This document shows positions 1 through 6,621 of a stretch of 6,722 nucleotides of DNA, piece by piece. Position 1 is the stretch's first letter, and every line of letters starts with the position of its first letter. The position numbers and the translations under genes are program-made. Location: the NCBI GenBank assembly GCA_009704605.1, contig WLDW01000045.1, forward strand, positions 1 through 6,722, in the 5' to 3' direction. Under the pieces are notes generated by a model. That model saw only the letters and a list, made by a program, of their open reading frames with translations. It did no database searches and was not told the origin of the DNA. This DNA is from Actinomycetota bacterium (GTDB lineage: Bacteria > Actinomycetota > Actinomycetes > Actinomycetales > Microbacteriaceae).

Positions 1-89
1 AAAAGGAAGCATTCGAAGTTATGGCCGAGCTGGGTTGGAATAGACCTGGACAGTCCTGGCTACCAGGAACAGATCACCTCGAGGACTAA
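1..89 (+). CDS. C-terminal end of an unidentified protein (5' truncated)
   Basis: An open plus-strand frame enters from the window edge (codons from base 3) and ends at TAA 87-89. It gives 28 residues beginning KEAFEVMAELGW and ending PGTDHLED. The composition reads like a genuine protein tail, with acidic residues and several Trp, and it stops exactly where the convergent azlD stops, which is typical of two real genes meeting tail to tail. The fragment is too short for me to assign a family, so no function is proposed. It is the only plus-strand coding region I can support in the window. Confidence 0.55.
   Translation, partial: KEAFEVMAELGWNRPGQSWLPGTDHLED
54..68. other. Perfect 6-bp inverted repeat (possible weak bidirectional terminator hairpin)
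   Basis: TCCTGG (54-59), loop CTA, CCAGGA (63-68) form a perfect 6-bp stem with a 3-nt loop. It lies inside the last codons of the plus-strand gene and about 18 nt beyond the azlD stop on the minus strand. Neither side carries a T-run, so it is not a classical intrinsic terminator. It could help end the azlCD transcript, or it may be a chance palindrome within coding sequence. Confidence 0.25.
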
Positions 90-391
90 AGACACATCCT
101 TAGCAAGCTAGCCACTGCCGCCGCGGCAATCACCACAAAGATAAATGGGACTCTCAGGTAGAAAAGAACAGCAGCAACCGCCAAGGCGGCTGCCCTCGCG
201 TCTAAAGTAATCCCCTCGGCAGAGACAAAAGTTTGTATTCCAACAAGACCTGCGAGCATTGCGACCGTAAGTAGCGCCGCCAGAGATCGAATGCTGGGAT
301 TCTGAACGAAACGTTCCGGGATCAAATGCCCTAGTAGTTTCCAGGAGAAAACCAAAGCACTTGCTAGCAAGACACCTGCCCAGAGCGTCAT
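86..391 (-). CDS. azlD: AzlD family branched-chain amino acid exporter subunit
   Basis: This 101-residue, very hydrophobic protein has about four predicted membrane segments (roughly residues 3-20, 35-57, 64-79 and 82-98), the size and layout of AzlD. The family is the small partner of AzlC in exporters of branched-chain amino acids such as valine and leucine (BrnE in BrnFE of Corynebacterium, AzlD in Bacillus). The ATG at 391-389 overlaps the azlC TGA in an ATGA arrangement, giving translational coupling, and an AGGA (complement of 400-403) lies 8 nt upstream. The TAG stop (88-86) overlaps the stop of the convergent plus-strand gene. AzlD sequences are poorly conserved, so the call rests on size, topology and direct linkage to azlC. 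The substrate is inferred from the family. Confidence 0.85.
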   Translation of the reverse strand: MTLWAGVLLASALVFSWKLLGHLIPERFVQNPSIRSLAALLTVAMLAGLVGIQTFVSAEGITLDARAAALAVAAVLFYLRVPFIFVVIAAAAVASLLRMCL

Positions 392-1065
392 TTTGATTTT
401 CCTAAAAGCTCGATTATCCAGAAGATAACAGCGACACCCGCGGTCAGCAGTACTGGGATACCAGCCGGCACAAAGCTAGACAGATAGGTGGCAGTAAATG
501 CTGACACCACTGCTAGCAGCAATAGCTTGGACTCTTTTAGTCTTGGCCAAATCAATCCAAGGAAAGCCGCGCCAGCTGCTGCATCTAAACCCCAGTCAGC
601 CGGGTTACCAATTGCAGACCCAAGTAACGCTCCAACTGCTGTGAGTAAATTCCAAAAGATAAAAACTGCAATCCCTGTAAGCCAAAAACCCTGGCGCTGT
701 TTCGCAATATCAGGCTCTTGGGAAAGGGAAACGGCATTTGATTCATCAATTGTTAGTTGAGCTCCAACGGGCTTTAAGATTCCAGACAACGACATGACTG
801 GAGCCAATCTAATTGCGTAGAAGCCGTTACGAACACCCAGCAGCCAGGCTGATAAAACCGCAGGAACTACTCCTGCTCCGGTTGCAAAAACACCGACAAA
901 GGCAAATTGACTACCGCCGCTAAACATCAAAAGGCTAAGCGCCATGGTCTGCCAAAAATCTAGACCGGCAGCAACCGATAAAGCTCCAAAAGAAATGCCG
1001 TAGAGACCAGTTGCAAAACCTACCCCGAATGAGATCGCCTTAACGCTTTGCGCTTCACTTGGCAT
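388..1065 (-). CDS. azlC: AzlC family branched-chain amino acid exporter, large subunit
   Basis: This 225-residue integral membrane protein is the pore-forming partner of AzlD and belongs to the AzlC/BrnF family, which exports branched-chain amino acids across the cytoplasmic membrane. Visible hallmarks are the N-terminal GISFGALSVAAGL stretch, the FSGGSQFAFV motif, the LLGVRNGFYAIRLAPVM segment (family: N/R-rich loop followed by LAP) and the later GLDAAAGAAFLGLIWP segment. All are in family order, with about seven to eight hydrophobic helices. I chose the ATG at 1065-1063 (MPSEAQSV...), preceded by a GGGGTG-like Shine-Dalgarno. A longer reading from 1098 would add eleven unlikely residues (MLSSSCRMGCW) and overlap the upstream gene by 44 nt. 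With the chosen start the overlap with the receiver gene is 11 nt. It lies in one operon with a kinase-like gene, a receiver gene and azlD. Confidence 0.9.
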   Translation of the reverse strand: MPSEAQSVKAISFGVGFATGLYGISFGALSVAAGLDFWQTMALSLLMFSGGSQFAFVGVFATGAGVVPAVLSAWLLGVRNGFYAIRLAPVMSLSGILKPVGAQLTIDESNAVSLSQEPDIAKQRQGFWLTGIAVFIFWNLLTAVGALLGSAIGNPADWGLDAAAGAAFLGLIWPRLKESKLLLLAVVSAFTATYLSSFVPAGIPVLLTAGVAVIFWIIELLGKSK

Positions 1066-1717
1066 CCAACACCCCATTCTGCATGAGCTTGATAACAAAC
1101 TCGCTTGCGCTAAGAAAGCCTAGCGAAAGAGCAAGCGGTTGGTATTGCTCAAGACTTAACTTCGGCTTTGAGCCGGCCTTTATCTTTGGCCACTCCTCGG
1201 CAAGCTTTTCAATCAGACCCTTTTTTCTTACCGGAAGTGTAATAACAGCTTGACTCAATTCGAAACTGCTTTTGAAAATGGGCGGGGTTTCGGTGAGCAA
1301 CTTCGCAAGTTCCGCTAGATCAATTACTGGCTCAGCCGAAGCGGCTGACCTAATGGCATTTATAAGCCCGTCAGGCCCGCTATCGATACTCACAACATCG
1401 TGCATTCCAGCTCCAAGAGCTTGGACGCGGAGGGATGTAATGTCGAAGACCGTAGTGAGAACTGCCTTGGGGATCTCTGACAGCTCTTCGTAACTCTGCC
1501 TGAGAGTCAAAAAGGCGTCGACTCCAGTTTTGCTATCTAATTGTTGATCAATAACTATGACATCAACCAACAAATCAGGCAGCTGGGTTAGCTGATCTTT
1601 ACTGCCATCGGATTCGAAGACCACGGTGATGTTTTCTGTGGCATCAAGAATTGCCCTCCTGGCAGATCGAACGCTCGTGTTCCAGTCAATCAGGGCAATT
1701 CGAAGTGATTGGCTCAT
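1055..1717 (-). CDS. Degenerate response-regulator-like receiver protein with unrecognised C-terminus
   Basis: This is a 220-residue soluble protein. Residues about 4-125 have a CheY-like receiver fold: ALIDWN at the end of beta-1 with D11, VIVIDQQLD with candidate phospho-acceptor D57, and AVLTTV with the conserved Thr. Two catalytic positions are off. The second acidic residue of beta-1 is W12, and by alignment of AGMHDVVSID with the usual AGASGYLLKD the conserved Lys is I111. Residues about 126-220 should hold a LuxR/GerE helix-turn-helix in this family but show no usual SNxEIA or TVKxHV motif. The region contains a basic LPVRKKG stretch and an LSLEQYQPLALSLGFLSASE stretch that only faintly recalls the first LuxR helices. 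The start is ATG 1717, 11 nt after the kinase stop, without a strong Shine-Dalgarno. It probably partners the adjacent kinase-like protein, but its output (DNA, RNA or protein binding) is unknown. Confidence 0.75.
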   Translation of the reverse strand: MSQSLRIALIDWNTSVRSARRAILDATENITVVFESDGSKDQLTQLPDLLVDVIVIDQQLDSKTGVDAFLTLRQSYEELSEIPKAVLTTVFDITSLRVQALGAGMHDVVSIDSGPDGLINAIRSAASAEPVIDLAELAKLLTETPPIFKSSFELSQAVITLPVRKKGLIEKLAEEWPKIKAGSKPKLSLEQYQPLALSLGFLSASEFVIKLMQNGVLDAK

Positions 1718-1728
1718 GCAGGTTCTGA

Positions 1729-2988
1729 TCAGTCTTGCTTGGGTCGAATAATCGGGAAAAGAGCCGAAACGGTAAATCCAACCCCGACTACCCTTTGAGC
1801 CTCAAGGGATCCACCGAAGCTCTCTACGCGCTCACGCATTGCTGTGATTCCGGGTCCAATGACTTTTTCAAGGAGGTTATCGATGTCATCGGTGGCGTCA
1901 TAGGGAGCAGGTAAACCATTTATGCCAACATCGCTTTTTCTAACTACTTCAACACCGTTGTCTCGAATGATTACTTGAAGGCTAGTTTCAAACCAGGTGA
2001 TCTCCACAGTTACCATGGTGCCCTTGGGGTTGTGCTGGCGAACATTCTTGATTGCCTCGAAAACTATCCGGTAAATTGCCACTTCCATTGAGCTATCCAA
2101 TTCAACCCGCGAACCCGAGTAGGTAATGGACATGTTGTATCCGGCCTCGCGCATAGTTAGCTCAAGAGCCGAAAGGCTTTCTAAGGTTGGAGGCGCGGTG
2201 GAAATCACAGTTCCGCGATTAATGGTCTCGTATAGCCTTCTTAGCTCGCTGTGAGCCGCCTTTGCGCTCAGCAGCACTTTGTCCAACGCGCGCAAACCCG
2301 CATCGGGATCTAGCTTGGCCGTGTATAGGCCAGCCTCTGCGTTAGTTATCACTGAAGAAATGTGCTGCACAGCACTTTCGTTCATGTCCCCCGCCATCTC
2401 GAAGCGCTTAGCTTGCTCGGCTAGCTCCAGCGAGATTTCATCTTGCTGGGAGTTTGAGTATTTGCGGTTGCCTTGGAATTGCCGCTGAAGATATTGCTCG
2501 CGCACGAGACGACCGCCAACTGCGGCAAGGCCGATTAGGCTGCCCGCCAAGATCGATCCAACAATGAAGAAAACCAGTCTTCCGGTGTCAGTAAATTCGA
2601 TTACCCCCAAGTTCGGCAGTGAAAGATTTGGGTTATTGGAAGCGCTTGCGATTATCACGAATGAAGTACCGCTGACGGCCAGAATGTTGATTACACGCCA
2701 AGGATTAGACGTGAACACGCCGGCAACAAAAGCAACGACTGCAAGAACTAAGTTCCCAAAAGAAGGCACCGCGGAGAAGCCAATGTGTAGTGCGGCTCCG
2801 ACAAAGAGCATTGCGCCCGTGAGGTAGCTATATTTTCTGACAAACAGCGAAGCTAGTGCGAATGGGATAGACAGTAGAAAGTAGCTAATTCCGCTAGTAG
2901 CGGCGTTGATTCCGCCAAAAACAGCCAAGAGGATGAGGGAAAGTGCAATCTCTGGAATCCATTTGGTGTCTAGTATCCAGCGAATCAC
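1729..2988 (-). CDS. NarL/DesK-type sensor histidine kinase-like protein lacking the phospho-acceptor His
   Basis: This is a 419-residue membrane sensor. Residues about 12-158 hold five to six hydrophobic segments with no large extracytoplasmic domain, then a polar linker (160-190), a dimerisation region (190-255) and a HATPase domain (about 300-412). ATP-site boxes are clear: N-box EAIKNVRQHN (311-320), G1 IRDNG (341-345) and G2 GPGITAMRERV (378-388). In the dimerisation helix, residues 199-210 (AGDMNESAVQHI) line up with the usual ARDLHDTVIQRL, putting N203 in place of the phosphorylated His. Family members autophosphorylate that His and pass phosphate to a receiver; here this step looks impossible as written. 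The GTG start at 2988 has an AGGAG 6 nt upstream and an in-frame TGA just before it. It is the first gene of the operon with the receiver and azlCD. The sensed signal is unknown. Confidence 0.85.
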   Translation of the reverse strand: MIRWILDTKWIPEIALSLILLAVFGGINAATSGISYFLLSIPFALASLFVRKYSYLTGAMLFVGAALHIGFSAVPSFGNLVLAVVAFVAGVFTSNPWRVINILAVSGTSFVIIASASNNPNLSLPNLGVIEFTDTGRLVFFIVGSILAGSLIGLAAVGGRLVREQYLQRQFQGNRKYSNSQQDEISLELAEQAKRFEMAGDMNESAVQHISSVITNAEAGLYTAKLDPDAGLRALDKVLLSAKAAHSELRRLYETINRGTVISTAPPTLESLSALELTMREAGYNMSITYSGSRVELDSSMEVAIYRIVFEAIKNVRQHNPKGTMVTVEITWFETSLQVIIRDNGVEVVRKSDVGINGLPAPYDATDDIDNLLEKVIGPGITAMRERVESFGGSLEAQRVVGVGFTVSALFPIIRPKQD

Positions 2989-2994
2989 TCATAT

Positions 2995-2999
2995 CTCCT
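2995..2999 (-). promoter_or_regulatory. Shine-Dalgarno of the sensor kinase-like gene
   Basis: On the minus strand AGGAG sits 6 nt before the GTG at 2988, the best ribosome-binding site in the left block. It decides the GTG start, since the frame is closed by a TGA immediately upstream. Confidence 0.7.
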
Positions 3000-3029
3000 G
3001 AGGCTTGCTTTGATGTGGGCTGGATTCTT

Positions 3030-3105
3030 TGGCTCCCCGGCTTGGACTCGAACCAAGAACCTATCGGTTAACAGCCGATTGCTCTGCCAATTGAGCTACC
3101 GAGGA
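3030..3105 (-). tRNA. tRNA-Asn (anticodon GTT)
   Basis: The 76-nt minus-strand sequence folds as a complete cloverleaf. The acceptor stem TCCTCGG/CCGGGGA has one T-G wobble, followed by discriminator G and an encoded CCA at 3032-3030. The D arm is GCTC...GAGC. The anticodon stem ATCGG/CCGAT has the loop CTGTTAA, giving anticodon GTT (complement of 3070-3072). The T arm is CTTGG-TTCGAGT-CCAAG. Anticodon GTT reads AAC/AAU, so it is asparagine. It sits 47 nt beyond the stop of the dehydrogenase gene and 41 nt before the kinase-like gene, with no T-run terminator between it and the latter. Confidence 0.97.
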
Positions 3106-3152
3106 ATGCTTGCGCAGCCTCCAACACTACCAAAAATGGCGGCCCTTCTATA

Positions 3153-4070
3153 TCAGTAGCCCAGAGAAGGGCTTACCTCGCCCACCCAGGCACCGTTACC
3201 CAAAAAAGCCTTCACATTCTGCTCAATGCGGGTGGCAAATAGCCTGGTGACTATTTCCTTAGTGTCGGCGGTATGAGGCGTCAGAATAAGGTCTTCACGG
3301 CCAAAAAAAGCGTGCCCATTTGGAATCGGTTCAGGATCGGTTACATCCAACCCAGCCCCGGCTAGCAGACCATCATCTAAGGCTCGAATTAGATCATCGC
3401 TAACCACAATTGGTCCTCGGGCTACATTCACAAGGTAGGCAGTCGGCTTGAAAAGCGACAGCCGTTTGTAGTTAATAAGTCCGCGAGTTTGCTCTGTCAA
3501 TGCGCAGGTCACAATCACAAGGTCAGCTTCTGGAATCAAGCTATCTAGTTCTTCCAGCCCTGCTACTTTTTTGGCTGCAGCGAAAGGCAGGTCAGCGTTG
3601 TTTCTCACAACAGTAATCTCTGCCCTAAATGGCGCGAGAAGTTTTGTGAGCTCCTCTGATATTCCGCCAGCACCAATGAGCAAAACTTTTGAATCATAGA
3701 AGCTAAATGCTTCACGTTTGCCCCAACTGGAAGCCTTGATACGAACTGGAAGCTTCCGACCAAGGGCCAAAGCGAGCATCAGGGCATGCTCAGCTACCGG
3801 TTCCCTATAGGCACCTTTAGCGCTAGTGAACAATACCTTCTTGTCTAATTGCTTGGAGAATGCGTCAACTCCGGCAAATGGTAACTGCACCCATTCCAAC
3901 TGCGGGTTGCGCTCAATTAATTCACCCAGTGCTGCCGGGGAAGAGTAATCCGTCCAGATCAGCCCACGAACATCTGGCCCCATGGGCGAGAGCTTCGCAC
4001 CGCCTAGTTCTACAGCTTTTTCGTATTCCGGAAAGCTTTTTGGTTCGATTGCGACAAGATTGTTAGCCAC
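3153..4070 (-). CDS. D-isomer-specific 2-hydroxyacid dehydrogenase family protein
   Basis: This 305-residue cytoplasmic NAD(P)-dependent oxidoreductase belongs to the family that interconverts 2-ketoacids and D-2-hydroxyacids. The family catalytic triad is present: R218 in NVARGPIVV, E247 in DPEPIP and H266 in LTPHTAD. The Rossmann turn reads LLIGAGGIS (131-138), with Ser where many members have the third Gly. R156 just after beta-2 (ITVVRN) suggests NADP(H) preference, which is inference. The N-terminal half holds the PFAGVD substrate-side motif (64-69), and YREPVAEHALMLAL (88-101) is typical of the family. The start is GTG 4070, which overlaps the dnaG TAA by 8 nt with no clear independent Shine-Dalgarno, so translation is probably coupled to dnaG. 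The real substrate cannot be told from sequence; glyoxylate/hydroxypyruvate reductase-like activity is one possibility. Confidence 0.9.
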   Translation of the reverse strand: MANNLVAIEPKSFPEYEKAVELGGAKLSPMGPDVRGLIWTDYSSPAALGELIERNPQLEWVQLPFAGVDAFSKQLDKKVLFTSAKGAYREPVAEHALMLALALGRKLPVRIKASSWGKREAFSFYDSKVLLIGAGGISEELTKLLAPFRAEITVVRNNADLPFAAAKKVAGLEELDSLIPEADLVIVTCALTEQTRGLINYKRLSLFKPTAYLVNVARGPIVVSDDLIRALDDGLLAGAGLDVTDPEPIPNGHAFFGREDLILTPHTADTKEIVTRLFATRIEQNVKAFLGNGAWVGEVSPSLGY

Positions 4071-5913
4071 CTTGAAGCGCCCGCCTGCGTTGTTCGATAT
4101 CCATAAGCTCTTTTTGGATTTCAGAAATCTTGGCCGAATCCGATGCTTCGGTTTGACGAAGAACAGCTTGCAATGAAAGCTTCTGCCTGGTGAGCAGGTT
4201 TATAAATCCACTTACCGCAACACCATCGATATAGCGCTTGAGCTCTTCTTCGGTACTCGCCGGTAGCGATGTTGCAGCCATCGCCCGTAGGATCCGGTGG
4301 AGGGCTGGGTCAAGTGACTCTGAGAGTTTTACCAACCAGTTAGAGTCTTTGCGATTTGCCGAATTGGCCAATAGAGCTGAGGCAAGTAAAGAGTGCACCC
4401 TGGCTAAGAAATCTCCCGACACTAGTTCTAGGAATTTATCTTCTTCAATCTCTGCCGGGTGCTGAATTAGCACCTCCAGTAACTGTCGCTCGAATCGAAT
4501 AGTTGGGTCTCGAAGATCTGGCTCCTCAAAAGACTGCACAGCAGGTTCTGCAGCAACGTCTTGCCTCATTGGCGCCACAGCCGCTACAACTTTGTCCTTG
4601 ATGGCACGCTCTACCAAGGCGCTAACTTCCGAAACATCAAGATTTACCCAGTTGGCCACTTCTCGAAGGTATACGGAGCGCATTGCAGAGTCCCGAATGG
4701 TTGCAATGACACCAGCGGCTGCCCTGGCGGCACCAACTCGACCTTCAACGCTAGATAGGTCAAAGTTTTTTAGCTTCTGCTTGATAGCAAACTCGTAGAT
4801 GGGTTTTTTGCTTTCAATCATCAGCTGCACGGCTTCATCGCCTTTTTGCACCCTGAGATCCGATGGATCTAGCCCATCTGGTCCAACCGCTATGAAGCTG
4901 TTGGCATGGAACTTGTCTGCGTCGGCAAAGGCGCGCATGGCTGCTTTTTGACCAGCTTCGTCTGGGTCAAAAGTGAAAATAACTTCTGCTGGATTATCCA
5001 CATTTGCTGAAAGCATGCGATTAAGGATTCGAATGTGCTCATCTCCGAATGCTGTTCCACAGGTAGCAACCGCGGTGGTGACTCCAGCTAGGTGACAAGC
5101 CATCACGTCGGTGTATCCCTCAACTACAACTACCTTTTGCGTCTTGGAGATTTCTTTTTTAGCTAGATCAATTCCATACAGCACCGCTGACTTGTGATAC
5201 ACCGGAGTTTCTGAAGTGTTTAGATACTTAGGCCCCTGGTCATCATCAAATAGTTTTCTTGCTCCAAAACCAATCACCTGGTTAGAGGTGTCTCTAATTG
5301 GCCAAATTAGTCTTCCGCGGAACTTGTCGTAAAGCCCACGCTCTCCCCTGGAGGCCAGCGAGGCAAGCACAAGTTCATCCTCGGTGAAACCCAAGGTCTT
5401 GAGGTGATCCACGAGGTTGTTCCAACCCTTGGGGGCAAAACCAACTCCAAAAGTTTCGGCAGCTGATTTATCAAAGCCACGCGATTTCAAGAAGTCTCGG
5501 CCGGTTGTTGCCGCATCTGTTCCTAGCTGCTCGGCAAAGTATCTGGAAGCAGCAAGATTTGCTTCATAGATTCTGGCTTTTTGTCCCTGGTCTGGCGCAT
5601 TTGAACCAGCTTCGTAGGTAAGGGTGTAGCTAGCTTTTTGGGCTAGGTTCTCAACAGCTTCGTAGAAGCTAAGTGATTCCATTTCCTGCAAGAACTTGTA
5701 GACATCTCCACCTGCCCCGCAACCAAAGCAGTGATAGAAGCCTTGCAGGGGCCTGACGTTAAAAGAGGGAGATTTTTCCTGATGAAACGGGCAAAGCCCC
5801 TTTAGGCTTCCCGTGCTGGCTGGCTTTAGAGCAACATATCCGCCAATTACGTCGGCGATGTTTACTCGAGCTTTTACTTCCTCGATGTCTCGCGCGCTTA
5901 TTTTTCCGGCCAC
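4063..5913 (-). CDS. dnaG: DNA primase DnaG
   Basis: This 616-residue replicative primase synthesises the RNA primers used for leading- and lagging-strand DNA synthesis, working with the DnaB helicase at the fork. The length is normal for Actinobacteria. Domain order is complete. The N-terminal CHC2 zinc ribbon has ligands C41, H44, C62 and C65 (CPFHQEKSPSF and HCFGCGAGGD). The catalytic core has FRGRLIWPIRD (198-208) and ARKLF. The TOPRIM domain has VVVEGYTDVM (262-271, E265) and FDPDEAG (315-321, D316 and D318) for metal binding. A linker from about 445 leads to a C-terminal helicase-interaction region (about 470-616), which is diverged as usual. The GTG start at 5913 is supported by AGGA 7-8 nt upstream and lies 9 nt after the dgt stop, so the two genes share a transcript. 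Confidence 0.98.
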   Translation of the reverse strand: MAGKISARDIEEVKARVNIADVIGGYVALKPASTGSLKGLCPFHQEKSPSFNVRPLQGFYHCFGCGAGGDVYKFLQEMESLSFYEAVENLAQKASYTLTYEAGSNAPDQGQKARIYEANLAASRYFAEQLGTDAATTGRDFLKSRGFDKSAAETFGVGFAPKGWNNLVDHLKTLGFTEDELVLASLASRGERGLYDKFRGRLIWPIRDTSNQVIGFGARKLFDDDQGPKYLNTSETPVYHKSAVLYGIDLAKKEISKTQKVVVVEGYTDVMACHLAGVTTAVATCGTAFGDEHIRILNRMLSANVDNPAEVIFTFDPDEAGQKAAMRAFADADKFHANSFIAVGPDGLDPSDLRVQKGDEAVQLMIESKKPIYEFAIKQKLKNFDLSSVEGRVGAARAAAGVIATIRDSAMRSVYLREVANWVNLDVSEVSALVERAIKDKVVAAVAPMRQDVAAEPAVQSFEEPDLRDPTIRFERQLLEVLIQHPAEIEEDKFLELVSGDFLARVHSLLASALLANSANRKDSNWLVKLSESLDPALHRILRAMAATSLPASTEEELKRYIDGVAVSGFINLLTRQKLSLQAVLRQTEASDSAKISEIQKELMDIEQRRRALQGG

Positions 5914-5920
5914 TTGATAA

Positions 5921-5924
5921 TCCT
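5921..5924 (-). promoter_or_regulatory. Shine-Dalgarno of dnaG, overlapping the dgt stop codon
   Basis: AGGA on the minus strand overlaps the last bases of the dgt TAG stop (5925-5923) and precedes the dnaG GTG by 7 nt. Placing the dnaG ribosome-binding site within the end of dgt supports linked expression and the choice of the GTG start. Confidence 0.6.
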
Positions 5925-6621
5925 ATTTAGTCACTAGTTCGTGGTGCAGGCTAAGAGCTGATACGTCAGTAAGAGATGCAACCTGGTCAACGATCACACG
6001 GTGCTTTTGCTCGTCGGTGGTTGCTTCCTGCCAAGCGCTGGCGCAGTAAGTATCTAGGTGCTTGCCGTTGGCAGCTAGCAGAGCATCTGCAAGCTCAGAA
6101 AGAATCGCCCTTTGCCATTGGTAGTAAGGCTGCCTTTTCGCATCCGACATCAAATAGGCAGAAACTATCCCCTTGAGCACTGCTATCTCAGCCCTTACCT
6201 CATTAGGAACAACCAGGGCCCCTTGATATCTAACTAGATGCTCGGAAGCATTCGCTAATTCTGTTTGGTCAGTGGTTCTTCGAACAAAAGAGCCAATCAG
6301 CGCGCTAGTTAGGTTCTTTAAAGTCGCCTGATCCTTCATTGCGCCGCTGTGACTTGTTAGCCAGTAGCTGTTTGAGCGCAACCTAGAAAGAGCTGATTCA
6401 AAATCGGAGGCATTCAAATCAGACCCATCCCATTCCGCAATTTTTTGAAGCAGGGAGGTATCAGAGGGGGTTGATTTGATCTCAGCTAAATTTACGAATC
6501 CCGAAACGATAGCATCCTCAAAATCGTGGACAGAATAGGCAACGTCATCAGCGAAGTCCATGACTTCGGCTTCAATGCACTTTCGCATTGGTGTCGCGCC
6601 GACTCGAGGGGCCACGTCCAC
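5923..6621 (-). CDS. dgt: dGTPase-like deoxynucleoside triphosphate triphosphohydrolase, C-terminal part
   Basis: This HD-superfamily enzyme family hydrolyses dNTPs to deoxynucleosides and tripolyphosphate, trimming the dNTP pool. The visible part includes RKCIEAEVMDFADDVAYSVH (13-32 in this reading), where the Asp of the ADD segment is the last metal ligand of the HD site, then the FEDAI helix, and near the end RVIVDQVASLTDVSALSLHH (208-227), a typical family tail. Full-length actinobacterial members are roughly 400-430 residues, so the N-terminal half with the H...HD motif is absent. The GTG at 6621 is a formal start only. The frame stays open to the window edge, and from about residue 7 outward the sequence no longer resembles Dgt, so the gene seems interrupted by a join near 6600. 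Next to dnaG, as commonly seen in Actinobacteria. Confidence 0.88.
   Translation of the reverse strand: MDVAPRVGATPMRKCIEAEVMDFADDVAYSVHDFEDAIVSGFVNLAEIKSTPSDTSLLQKIAEWDGSDLNASDFESALSRLRSNSYWLTSHSGAMKDQATLKNLTSALIGSFVRRTTDQTELANASEHLVRYQGALVVPNEVRAEIAVLKGIVSAYLMSDAKRQPYYQWQRAILSELADALLAANGKHLDTYCASAWQEATTDEQKHRVIVDQVASLTDVSALSLHHELVTK

Noticed and set aside
78..83. CTCGAG near the left end, matching the CTCGAG at 6603-6608
   Set aside because: Here it sits inside a smooth coding end with no composition change. A single six-base match is expected by chance and does not show a cloning join at this end.
1066..1098. Longer N-terminus for AzlC starting at 1098
   Set aside because: The extra residues MLSSSCRMGCW do not resemble AzlC, and this start would deepen the overlap with the receiver gene to 44 nt. 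The internal ATG at 1065 has a plausible ribosome-binding site.
3030..3060. tRNA-Asn 3' end as an integration (att) site bounding the kinase-receiver-azlCD block
   Set aside because: I saw no second copy of the tRNA 3' end anywhere to the left of it, no integrase, and no composition shift across the block.
3106..3152. Possible tRNA promoter on the minus strand (TATAGA, 17 nt, TAGTGT)
   Set aside because: Each hexamer matches only about 3 of 6 consensus bases, and the -35 part touches the dehydrogenase gene end. The spacing is right, but the match is too weak to list as a feature.
4238..4798. Plus-strand open frames of 65-75 residues within dnaG
   Set aside because: They lie antisense to strongly conserved primase codons, lack good ribosome-binding sites and show no domain-like sequence, so they are shadows of dnaG.
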